From positions 5,922,545 to 5,986,544 of the forward strand of contig OX336336.1 of assembly GCA_946902875.1 (NCBI GenBank): a DNA stretch of 64,000 bases. The letters run 5' to 3'. The notes beneath the pieces were generated by a model. The model worked only from the letters and a program-made list of their open reading frames with translations, did no database searches and was not told the origin of the DNA. The DNA is from Nematopogon swammerdamellus (Eukaryota; Arthropoda; Insecta; Lepidoptera; Adelidae). The stretch's first letter is position 1. Each line of letters begins with the position of its first letter. Below are positions 10,739 through 20,589 of this stretch, in pieces. The position numbers and the translations under genes are program-made.

Positions 10739-10975
10739 CACACATACCACACGCTGTATCCCGACAATCGGTGTAAGCAAAGAAGTCGGTGTTGCGCTGC
10801 AAGTACTTTTGTAAATTACAACACAACAACTTTAGTAAAGTGTTAGGACAAGATAACTATCAATCAGTCATCAAAGTCATCAAAGTAAGGCACGAAGGAC
10901 CCACCTGCTACGTGACGGTGGAAGGACCGTGCCAAGGTGAGAGGCGGCTAGCCTGTCACCCCACATTGTCAACAT
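10739..10975 (-). repeat. Interspersed repeat family D, reverse copy
   Basis: Contains CACACGCTGTATCCCGACAA and GGACCGTGCCAAGGTGAGAG, matching in reverse the copies at 36250 and 52466. Forward copies end in a (TATG)n tail, as for a LINE 3' end. Confidence 0.65.
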
Positions 10976-11142
10976 TACAATTACCGAAGCCGTGACATTA
11001 TATTCGTGGCCTATAGGTACATCGACTAGGTATCCTAGGTATTACCATCGGGTTCGGCTTTTATTTACTTAATTTCTAATTAACTCTGATGAAAATTGCC
11101 TATTTAGTTGGTATTTGTTTTCCCCGTTACACACAAAAACCG

Positions 11143-11478
11143 GCCCACCGCGAGTCGAACTCGCGCACCGAGGGTTCCGTATCGCCATCTCATGGTCAGC
11201 GCCACTCACGCCATCTATGTATTAGTTAAAATGCTTCATACTCTTTTCGGTGGCGCGCGTACACTTTTTAGTTGTTTGTATGGGGACCCCCGTGAATTTG
11301 TTACTTTTTATTATTTGTTGTTATATCGGCCATAATAAAACATATTATTTTTTGTAAAATTCAACGGGCTACCTATTACGGTTCAAGAGATACAGCCCTC
11401 GGACAGACGGACAGACCGACAAACAGACGGTGTAGGCTTAGTAATAGGGTCCCGTACGACGGTTACGGAACCCTAAAA
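11143..11478 (+). mobile_element. Short interspersed element, family A (copy 5)
   Basis: Near full length: CGCGAGTCGAACTCGCGCAC head, GTATGGGGACCCCCGTGAAT, CAACGGGCTACCTATTACGG, GACAGAC units, and GGCTTAGTAATAGGGTCCCG ending CCCTAAAAA. Confidence 0.7.
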
Positions 11479-11967
11479 ATGTTTGAGTGGATTGTGTCTA
11501 CGTACGTTGTATACTTATGTACCGCAAGTCATACCAACTTATATAGAAATGTGAATGTAATATGCTTAATGTGGCTGAGTGTATGTAGATGCCGCCCTGC
11601 AAGCATGATCGCTGTCCAAATGGGAATTAAAAGCTAATTGAGCACGATGAGCCCTAAATTAAAAGGGTCAGTGCGAGTGTGAGCCTGTACGTCGCGAGCC
11701 GAGCATTACTCATCCATTTGATAGGTACTTACTGCCGCGCGGCATGCGGAATTGTTTTTCATTTACGTAGGTAGTAAAGGGCAATAAAAGTTATCATTTG
11801 TAATTCTTATTTTCTTATTTATTTTGAAAAAACCTCTAAATAAGAATATGTAACTTTATGAAACCGGCATAATATTGTAGGTAGGTAGGTAGGTACCTAC
11901 AGGTATGGCCTTCCGCTCTGCATTGAAAAAGGCTATAAAATGTAAAAGCCCCTAAATTATTATGTAG
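11479..11967. other. Unassigned sequence with (GTAG)n microsatellite
   Basis: A GTAG/CTAC microsatellite lies at 11877-11900. No gene recognised. Confidence 0.5.
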
Positions 11968-12270
11968 GCACTAGCTTTTACCAGCGGCTCCGCTTGGCGT
12001 GACTTTTTGCTTTGCTTTGTGACGTAGCGTTATGTTTATGTATGATTTATGCCTAAAACTAACATAATGTAACAACTTTCTTTTCTATCATTTATTTATT
12101 TGATTTACGTTTTAACAAAAAACGTAACATAATGTAACAGTGAAGAAAACCGTATGTAAATCGATAAAGGGTTCTCGAGTTATAAAGATATTCATAAAGG
12201 TACTGACGTACATACGTTACGCGGCCGCGCGACGGTCGCCTGTAGAAACTTCGCATTATTTATTAGGATA
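11968..12270 (+). mobile_element. Family F-like element (CTAGCTTTTACCAGCGGC)
   Basis: Begins CTAGCTTTTACCAGCGGCTC, includes GGGTTCTCGAGTTATAAAG and ends ATTATTTATTAGGATAAG, the same architecture as family F with diverged ends. Confidence 0.5.
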
Positions 12271-12272
12271 AG

Positions 12273-12425
12273 TAGCACCTCCCGGCCCTTCAGCATTACC
12301 TTCGAACTGGGTGGCTCTGTCCGAGGTCGCAACCTCAGGCGCAGCCAATTTCACCCCCGACCTACTTAATCTGTGCTTCAGCCTCGGCTTCAGCCCTTTC
12401 ACGCCTCAGTTTCCGAGCATTCGTT
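12273..12425 (-). pseudogene. Charged-helix coding fragment, probable retroelement relic
   Basis: On the minus strand one frame reads ARKLRRERAEAEAEAQIK and stops; a second frame continues SGVKLAAPEVATSDRATQFE. The join of two frames implies a single-base frameshift in a once-continuous coding sequence. The charged, alanine/glutamate-rich composition resembles gag or ORF1 proteins but no family is claimed. It abuts a family F-like element. Confidence 0.4.
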
Positions 12426-12587
12426 AAATAAACAAGGTTAGGTTAATCAATATTCGATGGAAGAAATAATTTCAAAATTCAATTCTCAACCTACTTAACT
12501 ACAATGATTATAAAAGAACGTAATATTCATTATTTCTCTTTACTTGCTGAAAAAACAGTAAATAAAGCTTTTCACGAATGCTTAGCA

Positions 12588-12815
12588 ACATCTAGCGGTT
12601 GAAAGTAATACTAAAATAATAAGAGCTTAGTTCAATATCGCACCAACAGATGGCGCCGACAATAGCTCATCTACGTTACAACAGAGGGCGCTGAATATAT
12701 TTATTAAAACATTACTACTACTCAAATATAGATGGCGCTGTACTCCATAATACATCTATTATTCCATAGATGGCGCTAAATCGTATCTATCACTATTCGA
12801 ACATAGATGGCGCTT
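12588..12815 (+). repeat. Cluster of AGATGGCGC motifs
   Basis: AGATGGCGC occurs exactly at 12648, 12730, 12768 and 12805, with a one-mismatch AGAGGGCGC at 12683 and a loosely related CATCTAGCGG at 12588. Spacings of the core copies are 35, 47, 38 and 37 bases. Sequence between the motifs is not repeated. It lies immediately downstream, in minus-strand sense, of the exon at 12899-13085. Confidence 0.7.
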
Positions 12816-12898
12816 TTAACATAGTTTAGCTTTCTATACAAAGATGAAAAGATGGCTCAAATTATTATTTAAGATCGATAGACGGTTAGTAAACTCAC

Positions 12899-13085
12899 CA
12901 ACAGTGGAGATAGCGCGCAGGGACGCGGTATCGGCGTCTGGTTCGTCCTCGACGTCCTCCTCTGTGATGGAGGGAGGCGCGGCCCAGCAGCGCAGCCGGA
13001 CACCCCCGCCCCCGCCGCCTCCGCCACCGCCGTCCAGTCGCACGCGCGGCAGGCTGCGCGACGCATAGTCACCGCTTTTGTTGTT
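12899..13085 (-). CDS. Internal exon: basic, poly-Gly and acidic segment of an unidentified protein
   Basis: A GC-rich minus-strand segment is open for 187 bases between a good acceptor (TGTCGTCTAACAG before 13085) and a strong donor (GTTG then GTGAGT at 12898-12893). It reads NNKSGDYASRSLPRVRLDGG, then a run of ten glycines in total, VRLRCWAAPPSITEEDVEDE and PDADTASLRAISTVG. It enters in phase 0 and leaves in phase 1. The next exon would be below 12893 and was not found. The plus strand is also open across here as proline repeats, but has no comparable splice signals. Its entry phase fits the exit phase of the exon at 25250-25362, so the two may be spliced together. Protein family not recognised; the composition suggests a disordered linker. 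Confidence 0.55.
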
Positions 13086-13250
13086 CTGTTAGACGACAGG
13101 GTTGACATGAGAATTGATAAGAATTTGAACATTATAACGGAAGCTGATAATGATAACAATGAGGTACCTAAGTAAATAAAAGAATCGGCCCCTTTCGGGG
13201 ACTACCCACCTACCAATTATTTTAACACAGATTATACGTTCGTACGTAGA

Positions 13251-13396
13251 ATGCCGGCACTTCACTTGGCTGTATGCACACAAATATTTGGCAAAAATTT
13301 CCGTTTCGTCTCCATTTAATGGCTTGTTTAGAGCGAGATAAAACTAAAATGTTTGCAACAATCGCGAATACGCTAAGCCAAGTGAAGTGCCGGCAT
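13251..13396. mobile_element. 146-bp MITE-like element
   Basis: Inverted termini of 21 bp: ATGCCGGCACTTCACTTGGC at 13251 and its complement ending at 13396. The interior is unique and non-coding. Confidence 0.7.
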
Positions 13397-13569
13397 AACA
13401 TTCAAATAATGTTAACAATAATAAAGATGATGTCTGTCCGTCTGTTTCTTACTCATATATTTTATACGAGTTTCAAAAATGCGCCAGAGAAAATTATTTC
13501 TTTTCAGGTTATCATTTTGTAAAATCAAACAGCTGTTTTCAACTGCAAGCTTGCTCTGGATATATTTTC

Positions 13570-13868
13570 TTTTTAGGTTTCCGTATCCCGTACGGAAGCC
13601 AATTACTAAGCCTACGCCGTCTGTCTATCCGTCCGTCCGTCTGTCCGTCCGAGGGCTGTACCTATCTCTTGAACCGTCATAGGTAGCCCGTTGAAATTTT
13701 CACAGAATATGTGTTATTTATTATGGCGGATAAAACAAATAATAAAAAATCGAAAAAGTAAAAAATTTAAGGGAGGTCCCATACAAGAAACGTGTTTTTT
13801 TTCAATTTTTTTTTTGTGGTGTGGAAACCTCGGTGCTCTAGTCCGACTCGCACTTGGCCGTTTTTTTT
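13570..13868 (-). mobile_element. Short interspersed element, family A (copy 6)
   Basis: Reverse copy: TTTAGGTTTCCGTATCCCGT start, TCCGTCCGTCTGTCCGTCCG run, and TAGTCCGACTCGCACTTGGC end. All family blocks present. Confidence 0.7.
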
Positions 13869-13871
13869 AAG

Positions 13872-14112
13872 CAACCTGACACGGTTGACTAAACTAAATC
13901 AAAAACCTACATACTTACTACACCCGCGATGTTAGTAGCACGTCCGTTACACCGCGGTGAACTAGACGCCATGGTGTCAGTGCTTTCGAATCTTTTTCTT
14001 TGCTATTTCGATCGACCTTCATTCAGTGTGGTGGTATCAATCCGGACTTGTTAAACCTTACCACCGTAAGGGCCCTTAATTAAAACGTGGACGCGTTTTA
14101 CGTGGAATCCGT
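13872..14112 (-). mobile_element. 5S-type SINE family B, reverse copy
   Basis: Reverse-oriented: begins with the complement of the CCGTGTCAG tail and includes TTCATTCAGTGTGGTGGTAT and TTTACGTGGAATCCGTACCA. Head diverges beyond 14110. Confidence 0.6.
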
Positions 14113-14527
14113 ACCACCATGGCCATCTTAAACCATCGAACGCCCACGCATTGCACCATCAAGCTATTTAAGCTGTTTATGGGTCTAACGAGAGGTCTTA
14201 TAATAATAAGCATACGGTTTATTAAAACAAACTCATTATCTTTCCTTTTGGCTTCGCCGACGTAGTCGGGTAATTAATAAGACTCAAGTATGAGCGGTTA
14301 TTCAATATTAATACAATCAAATAAGTAATAGATACTATTTATTCCACCACCAGCAGCGAGAGAGTTAAACCTACAGTCTCGCTCAGACTCCGCCCTGCCG
14401 CCCCCGCGGCCGCGGACCCAGCCAGCAGTTTATTATAAAGATTTATGTCGTCGTAAATTATCATTACGAACGTTTACAGATAGATTCGGTGGTCACGATC
14501 TTCGTTTATTTCATAAGCCCACATAGT

Positions 14528-15219
14528 ACGAGAGCGCACTGCAAAAGCCCTACGTCATCGAGTACCAGGATGGGACAGGATAGGAAATCTACCATTAAAA
14601 ACCTACCTTGGATGGGTGACCGCTCGACCATTAGAGGCTGACCGTGGTTCGGATTCCACGTAAAACTATAGGTCCCTTGAAGGGACTCCCTTCCATTCTT
14701 ACTTTACTAGGTGGTAGGGTTTATCCCGCCCGGGTTGATACCACCGCACTGAATGAAACGTCGGTCGAAACGGCTATGTACATAGTTCGTGTTTTCCGTC
14801 CAGTACCGTGTAGCCGACATGAAATGAAGGGAAGCACTGGCATGGCACCTAGTTCACCCGGTGTTTATGGGCTGACATCACGGATGTTGTAGGTGATGTA
14901 GCCAACCGTGTCAGTTTCCATAAAAAAAACAGTCCTATCATTTTTGTGCTTGATGATGTAATTTTTCAATTTTTCACCACTCTTAAATTTGCCCGTCTCT
15001 TGTGCGCTTCTTGATGACCTTTATCGAATGTGGCAATGACGTTATTTGTACCAAACAAATTACACGTTCAATTACCTCTACACAAAACGTTCCAGAATTT
15101 GCTCAGGCAACCTTGTAGATCTACAGTGTAGATTTAAGAGGTCTATCCTATTCTAAACCACCACAAACTGGCGACTTCCTGGTACTCGATGACGTAGGGT
15201 TTTTGCAGTGCGCTCTCGT
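14528..15219. mobile_element. Element with 43-bp terminal inverted repeats, hosting a SINE
   Basis: Left terminus 14528-14570 (ACGAGAGCGCACTGCAAAAG...) is repeated in inverse at 15177-15219 with two or so mismatches. A full-length family B SINE sits inside (14596-14930). The remaining interior is non-coding, so this is a non-autonomous DNA element; superfamily not assignable because no clear target duplication was found. Confidence 0.65.
14596..14932 (+). mobile_element. 5S rRNA-derived SINE (family B), longest copy
   Basis: The head contains TTGGATGGGTGACCGC, identical over 16 bases to the internal control region of animal 5S rRNA genes, followed by GTGGTTCGGATTCCACG. The body carries CCACCGCACTGAATGAAACG and GTGTAGCCGACATGAAATGA; the tail is TGATGTAGCCAACCGTGTCA then CCATAAAAAAAA. 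A 5S-like head plus unrelated body and A-rich tail is the design of 5S-derived SINEs (SINE3 class). Known class; whether this family is named is unknown to me. Confidence 0.7.
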
Positions 15220-16600
15220 CCTAACAGCATCAGCAGCGCTCTTCACCTAATAATTACAAACCACGCGGTCAAGTGGTTTATGTATTTATTTATAATGTAA
15301 TCGTACCTAGTTCTCTTACCTCGAGCTTTATTGGCATACTTAGCAACTTGATTCTCGTGAATGACTCACTAGTCACTACCACACGAATGTATGCAGAAGT
15401 TTAATTTAATTAATATGTAAAAGATGCTACAGAAACATGTTTCCGGAAAGGACGGCTGTCTGTTTGTTTGTCTATCCGAATCCATCTGCGAGCGACCGAT
15501 TTATTCAAGTAATTAGAATAATAACTACGTAACACACGTATCGGCTTCGAGGCTATTCCATCGTCACGCTCTGTCGAATGGTATGAGCACTTTGCTCTCC
15601 GCCCGCCACCATAGTGTTGCATCCAGTCGTTGTAAATGTCGCTACCTACACGAAACGGTAAGTACCACTAATCTTGCGTCAAAGGGCTGATTCAATGATA
15701 ATGTTCTTGGGCTGATTAATCCCTTCTTTTTGTTTTCCTATAGCCTTGAATATGAATGTGTCGAGCCTCCTAAGCACAAACATTCAAGTGTTTTCTAATA
15801 ACATTGAAGTAAGTATGAATTTTAATTCATTTGTCACTTGAACAAGTACGTATTTGGAGAAGTACCTCGGGTCAGAGGCACGAAAATAACATTTTGATAC
15901 TGAGCGATCCCAAATTGAAACCCCTCTTTGGAAGCCAGAAATCATATTTAGGTACGGAAATAAATTAAACATTAAAAACAAACTACATGTCAAAATAGTA
16001 TTTATAAACTACAATTGAGCATAGCCACGTTTTCTTTGAAAAACTGCCAGACGAACCCTTGTCCCTTATTATTTGGCTTTGTAACCGTTTGGCCCTTATT
16101 GTCTGTATAGCACCCCAGATATTAAGATACTATAGACACGTGGCAAAGACGCATCCTGAGTGAAGAATTAGAGGTGTTACGTCACTGGAACGCGTTGAAT
16201 TAGAAGTGTTAAGTCACTGGAACGCGTTACGATGGTATAATTAATAAGCTATGAGGCCTCTGGAATCTGCGAATGAGAAATGGTATAGTAATAAGACTTT
16301 TACGTGTTTACACCTTTTCACACCTTTATCGGACTTTTGTGAAGGGTGTTACGCGCGAGGTCTGCCGTTACATTGCCCTCCCTAGGTTAGTTATTAGGGC
16401 AGCCAGTCGCAGTGAGTGGGCGGCTAGCTGGTGGTGCTGGTGACTGGTGAGCGACGACATAGATACGTTGGGTTTTCCCAATCTCTCGACGAAACGAGCA
16501 CGGGGGCTGCAAGCGCGCTGAACAACTCTGTGGATGAATCTGTGATGTTTTCCGAGGCCGGAGCGCGTCCTAGCTTGTGTTTATTATGGCTTGTTTGTGG
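15220..16600. other. Unassigned sequence
   Basis: No gene recognised. A donor-like ACGGTAAGTACC follows a short plus-strand open frame ending at about 15657, too weak to call an exon. Confidence 0.4.
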
Positions 16601-16603
16601 CGT

Positions 16604-16677
16604 TCTTCCTTCCTTCCTTCCTTTCCTTCCTTCCTTTTTCCTTATCATTCCTTCCTTATCCTTTCCTTTCCTTGCCT
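16604..16677 (+). repeat. Imperfect (CCTT)n microsatellite
   Basis: TTCCTTCCTTCCTTCC repeats with interruptions up to the start of the family F copies. Confidence 0.8.
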
Positions 16678-16891
16678 TTATAAAATCCAACGTCTGCTTT
16701 CTGTATGTATGTCTGTCTGTCCGCTTATAACTTCAGAACCACTGAACCGATTTTAATACAGTTTGCTTCTACGGATAGCTTGGTTCTTCCCATCAATTAT
16801 AGACTACTTTTCATCACGCTAAATGACTTATGTTATGAGGTTAGCAGAGAAGTCCAATATGAGAGCGGGCGGAGCCGCGGGCACAGCTAGT
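16676..16891 (-). mobile_element. Family F element, reverse copy 2
   Basis: Starts AAAATCCAACGTCTGCTTTC and ends GAGCCGCGGGCACAGCTAG. Forms a tandem pair with the next copy, joined by TTACCTTTAATAAAATCC. Confidence 0.75.
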
Positions 16892-17101
16892 TACCTTTAA
16901 TAAAATCCAACGTCTGCTTTTTGTATGTCTGTCTGTCCGCTTATAACTCGAGAACCACTGAAACGATTTTAATAAAAAAAAATCTACGGATAGCTTGATT
17001 CTTCCCATCAACTATAGGCTACTTACTATCACGCTAAATGGCTTATGAGGTTAGCAGAGAAGTCAAATATGAGAGCGGGCGGAGCCGCGGGCACAGCTAG
17101 T
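16892..17101 (-). mobile_element. Family F element, reverse copy 3 (tandem)
   Basis: Second unit of the tandem pair, differing mainly by a short A-run (GATTTTAATAAAAAAAAATC) and a smaller microsatellite; ends GCGGGCACAGCTAGT. Confidence 0.75.
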
Positions 17102-18082
17102 AGTATATACTCGTACATGGTGTGTGGCATGGTATGATGGCAGTGAATATCTGAAACTAGAAATCTCTGCCACCACGCTTCGCCGGCCCGACCTTGCACG
17201 CTAGATGACATCACCGGGTTCATCGCTGGTCCGACTTCGAACTCCGAACCGTCGATGCTCCGAACACATGCCGCGAAACACAGCTCGTGGTGGGGTAGCC
17301 GAGCCGGCTTCTTCTGTTCACATTATGTAAATAAAGTATTTATCCCATAATAAAATACGACCACGGTAATAATATTTACATAAACTTATATATAAATAAA
17401 TAACATTTGACGTTAAAAATATTCTATAGGTACCTCTTATAAATATTAAGTAGGTTTCTTATGTCATCTTTCTATCTCTGTAATATTTGTAGTTTCGCAA
17501 TCGAATGAGTAATCAAATCATAGGTCCATCCATCAGTTTCCCGGCAACGGCAGTTTGTCGGCACTCGGCAATGAAACAGATTTCAAAATTAGAAATAATT
17601 TTCATCATCTTCTGTCCTACTTTAACCAGATGTCTATTCTGTTTCCGTATGATTAATTTATCTCATAATATTAACTATTTAATTTAAGAGTATTTTTATT
17701 AATAACTCACTACACTAAACATAACACTAACACTAACATAACAATTCACTAAACATAAGTAAGTTAGTCTTTAAGTTGTATAATATATTTTTATTTTATT
17801 TTATTACCTTTTTTTATTTTATACTTTTTTTCGTCTGTTTTTGAAATAAAATATTTTGAATTTTAATTTGGAATTTATTACAATAAAAAAAAACACTCAA
17901 AATTACCGTCGTTGGTTAATGATTTTAATTTACCGATACAAGTGTTCATTCATTCATTCATTCAGGGGCTCATTATTTATAAATGATAATTGTTCATTTG
18001 AGCTCCCAATTCACCCCTTAAAATGTTGGTAGGCATTGTTGAATCATCTGCATAACTAGATCAAATTATCAACAGTAAAACG
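17102..18082. other. Unassigned sequence
   Basis: Moderately GC-rich at 17130-17300, AT-rich after. A (CATT)n microsatellite lies at 17946-17964. No gene recognised. Confidence 0.4.
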
Positions 18083-18300
18083 CACTGAATGAGAGGTCGG
18101 TCGAAAGGGCTATGTAAATAATTTGTAATTTCCGCCCAGGTCAGTGTAGCCGGCAAGACCAAAAGGAAGCACTGACGTGGCACCTAGTTCATTAAGGTGT
18201 TATGGGGCTGACATCCTAGATGTTGTAGTGTAGGTGATTTTTGTATTTATTTGAATTTTTTATGGAAACTGACACGGTTGGCTACATCACCCGCACTTGT
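18083..18300. mobile_element. Family B SINE with an inverted second tail
   Basis: A plus-strand copy (CACTGAATGAGAGGTCGGTC onward, to about 18240) is followed by a minus-strand tail only (TATGGAAACTGACACGGTTG GCTACATCACC, about 18258-18292). Two insertions or an inverted duplication would explain this. Confidence 0.6.
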
Positions 18301-18359
18301 TTTCATTATAGAAGTCTTAGTACTTTTATCTATCTTTGTACATCTAGCGCGAGATGACA

Positions 18360-18500
18360 TCAGCTCCTGAATGTCGGACACGCTGCTGCAGGCACGAGCG
18401 AGGAGCTGTCACCGGCTACATTCGTCTTCAGGAGACGCGACACAGAGTTGACATCATCGCCAACTCCGCGCTCCGCTCGCAACATGCGCACACTTTCATA
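18360..18500 (-). CDS. Candidate 3'-terminal exon, unidentified
   Basis: A minus-strand frame of 46 codons begins after an acceptor-like TGTCTCAG and ends at a TGA (18360-18362). It reads YESVRMLRAERGVGDDVNSV and ends CPTFRS. The opposite strand is also open, and no homology is recognised. If real it could be an alternative 3' end of the putative minus-strand gene, because it lies between the exons at 25250 and 12899. Confidence 0.22.
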   Translation of the reverse strand, partial: YESVRMLRAERGVGDDVNSVSRLLKTNVAGDSSSLVPAAACPTFRS

Positions 18501-18780
18501 CTGAGACACTCGACCCACTTCGGTATGTTGGATAACTAACCATAGCGCAACCTTCTACGCACTTGCCACGTGTAAAAGCTATAGAAAGCTCTTAGAGCAA
18601 ACATTACCTTAATTGCAGACACATTTAAACTGTAAGACAAAAAAATTACACGGGGGAAGAGACTAAAAGAGAATAAACGTTCTGTGCGCCTTAGGAACTC
18701 TGGGCCCTAAGGGTTAGAGAAGATAATGACAAGACAAATGATTGTTAAATACTTGAAAGTTAAAAAAAATTCAAGACGGA

Positions 18781-19482
18781 CTTATGACTAGGCTTACCAT
18801 AATTATGAAGAGCCAAACCGGGACGTTGAATAGAAAGAGGCAAATTTTGGATGAATAAAAATTACGAAGAACAAAGCCAAAGACGCATTAATATTAATTA
18901 TGTTATGTTATCTAAAGAAAAAAGAGACATACAGTATACGATTACATACAGTATACTTAAGTGGCTAAAAAAGAACAACAAAAATTCACCCAGTTTTATT
19001 ATTCGCCCACGCTTGCTTTGTATTTTTCACTGGAATGCACTTGTTTCAGAATTTTTTTGTCATTCTTAATTTTGTCATAAAACTCTGTGCATGACATGTT
19101 ATTAAAGTTCATTTTACACATGAGCAAGGCTTTCACAACACTCTCTTCCATCCTACCACGATAATCAGACCACATTTTTTTCATCTGTGAAAAAATTCTT
19201 TCTACTGGCATTGAAGTACCGGGTAGACAGATAGCAAACTCCACGATTTTTAAAAATCCTTTTGCCAATGACACCTCGTCAAACAGCTCATCAATCACTA
19301 TTTGGTTTTTCGATGGAGGTTTTTGCATTTTATTTATATTTTCTGCTGCTTTTTCGATTTCACTCCAATTGAGCTTTAGTTTGACCGGGACGCTGATGCA
19401 AACCGGCCGGGACGCCGGGACAGTGGTCTTAAACCGGGACCGTCCCGGTCAAACCTGGACGTATGGTAAGCCTACTTATGAC
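18781..19482 (-). mobile_element. Internally deleted hAT transposon with 8-bp target duplication
   Basis: The element proper is 18789-19474 (686 bp). It starts TAGGCTTACCATA and ends TATGGTAAGCCTA, perfect 13-bp inverted termini. The 8-bp sequence CTTATGAC flanks it on both sides (18781-18788 and 19475-19482), the hallmark duplication length of hAT elements. Next to the right terminus are CCGGGACG-type subterminal repeats. Only the C-terminal part of the transposase remains, on the minus strand. Confidence 0.9.
18999..19328 (-). pseudogene. hAT transposase, C-terminal dimerisation region
   Basis: A minus-strand frame of about 109 codons includes FAICLPGTSMPVERIFSQMK followed by MWSDYRGRMEESVVKALLMC. 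This fits the hAT C-terminal dimerisation domain, where the usual order is a short P-G-(T/S)-(S/N)-.-.-.-E-R-.-F-S segment followed by R-.-.-(L/M) and a helix. The catalytic RNase-H-like core and zinc finger are missing, so the product cannot transpose; full hAT transposases are typically 600 residues or more. Location inside the terminal repeats and target duplication at 18781-19482 confirms origin. Confidence 0.8.
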
Positions 19483-19745
19483 TTACTTTCACTATGAGTG
19501 ATTATTGCAACACCTTGAAAATCAATAAGTTGAATGACCACTTGGATGGCGAGGAAACGAACGCATAATACAAAGTTATTATTGAGATGAATATAGGAAT
19601 AGGTGAGCGTGAGATGAGTGCAGAAACTGATGACCATGAACAAGCGATACCTAACAAGATAAAGGTCTTCAGTTTTACATGGCCCTTACCGGTACCTTCC
19701 AATGTTAAAACGGTAAAAGAATTACTAAGAATTACTAAGAAGAAA

Positions 19746-20587
19746 GGGATTCGCTCCGTCCACTTGGCTCCCTTGGTAGGATCCATCGATGGATCGAAGT
19801 GGACTTTCTAGTGCATTTGAATCCCTTGTGGAAGGATTCTGTGATAATGGATTATAAAACACTAGCTAGTCCACTTGGATCCCTTAAGTAAGTTAGGGGT
19901 ATATATCGTATGGTACAAAACGCTTAATATAAAAATAATATTCAGACACAATTTTTTTTTATAATTTAATAAATATAATATACTAATTTTGTTACTAGGC
20001 TCATTGCTTTGAAAATCGATATGTCCATGTGGTCTCTGAATAAGAATCCATGATAAAAATTTAAAAAAGTGGCCGCCATTTTGAACGTTTTAGTTACTGG
20101 ACCAATTACTTTCATAATCGATATCTCATACATAAGAGTCCGCGTGGTAAAAAGTTCAAAATGCGGCAATTTTTTTTTATTTTGACCACAGATTCTTCTT
20201 AGATATCGATTTCGAAATCAATCGGTCCAGTAACTAAAACGTTCAAAATGGCGGGCACTTTTTTTTTATTTTATCATGGATTCTTATTCAGAGACCACAT
20301 GGACCCTCACATATCGATTTTCAAAGCAATGAGCCCAGTTACAAAATTAGTATATTATTATATTTATAAAATTATTTAAAAAAAATTGTGTCTAAATATT
20401 ATTTTTATATTTAAGCGTTTTGTACCATACATACCCCTAACTTACTTAAGGGATCCAAGTAGACTAGCTAGTGTTTTATAATCCATTATCGCAGAATCCT
20501 TCCACAAGGGATTCAAGTGCACTAGAAAGTCCACTTCGATCGATTTATGGATCCTACCAAGGGAGCCAAGTGGACGGAGCGAAGGGA
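19746..20587. mobile_element. 834-bp foldback element with GGGA flanks
   Basis: Element 19750-20583 starts TTCGCTCCGTCCACTTGGCT and ends with the complement. The arms extend nearly to the centre (about 20150), through blocks such as TTTTGTACCATACATACCCC and its inverse. GGGA lies directly outside both ends (19746-19749, 20584-20587), a possible 4-bp target duplication. No transposase remains. Confidence 0.75.
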
Positions 20588-20589
20588 TT

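Noticed and set aside
12834..13068. Plus-strand proline-rich frame
   Set aside because: Antisense to the glycine run of the minus-strand exon; no comparable splice signals on the plus strand.
15410..15660. Plus-strand exon ending at the ACG/GTAAGT site near 15652
   Set aside because: No acceptor or recognisable peptide; one consensus donor alone is weak evidence.
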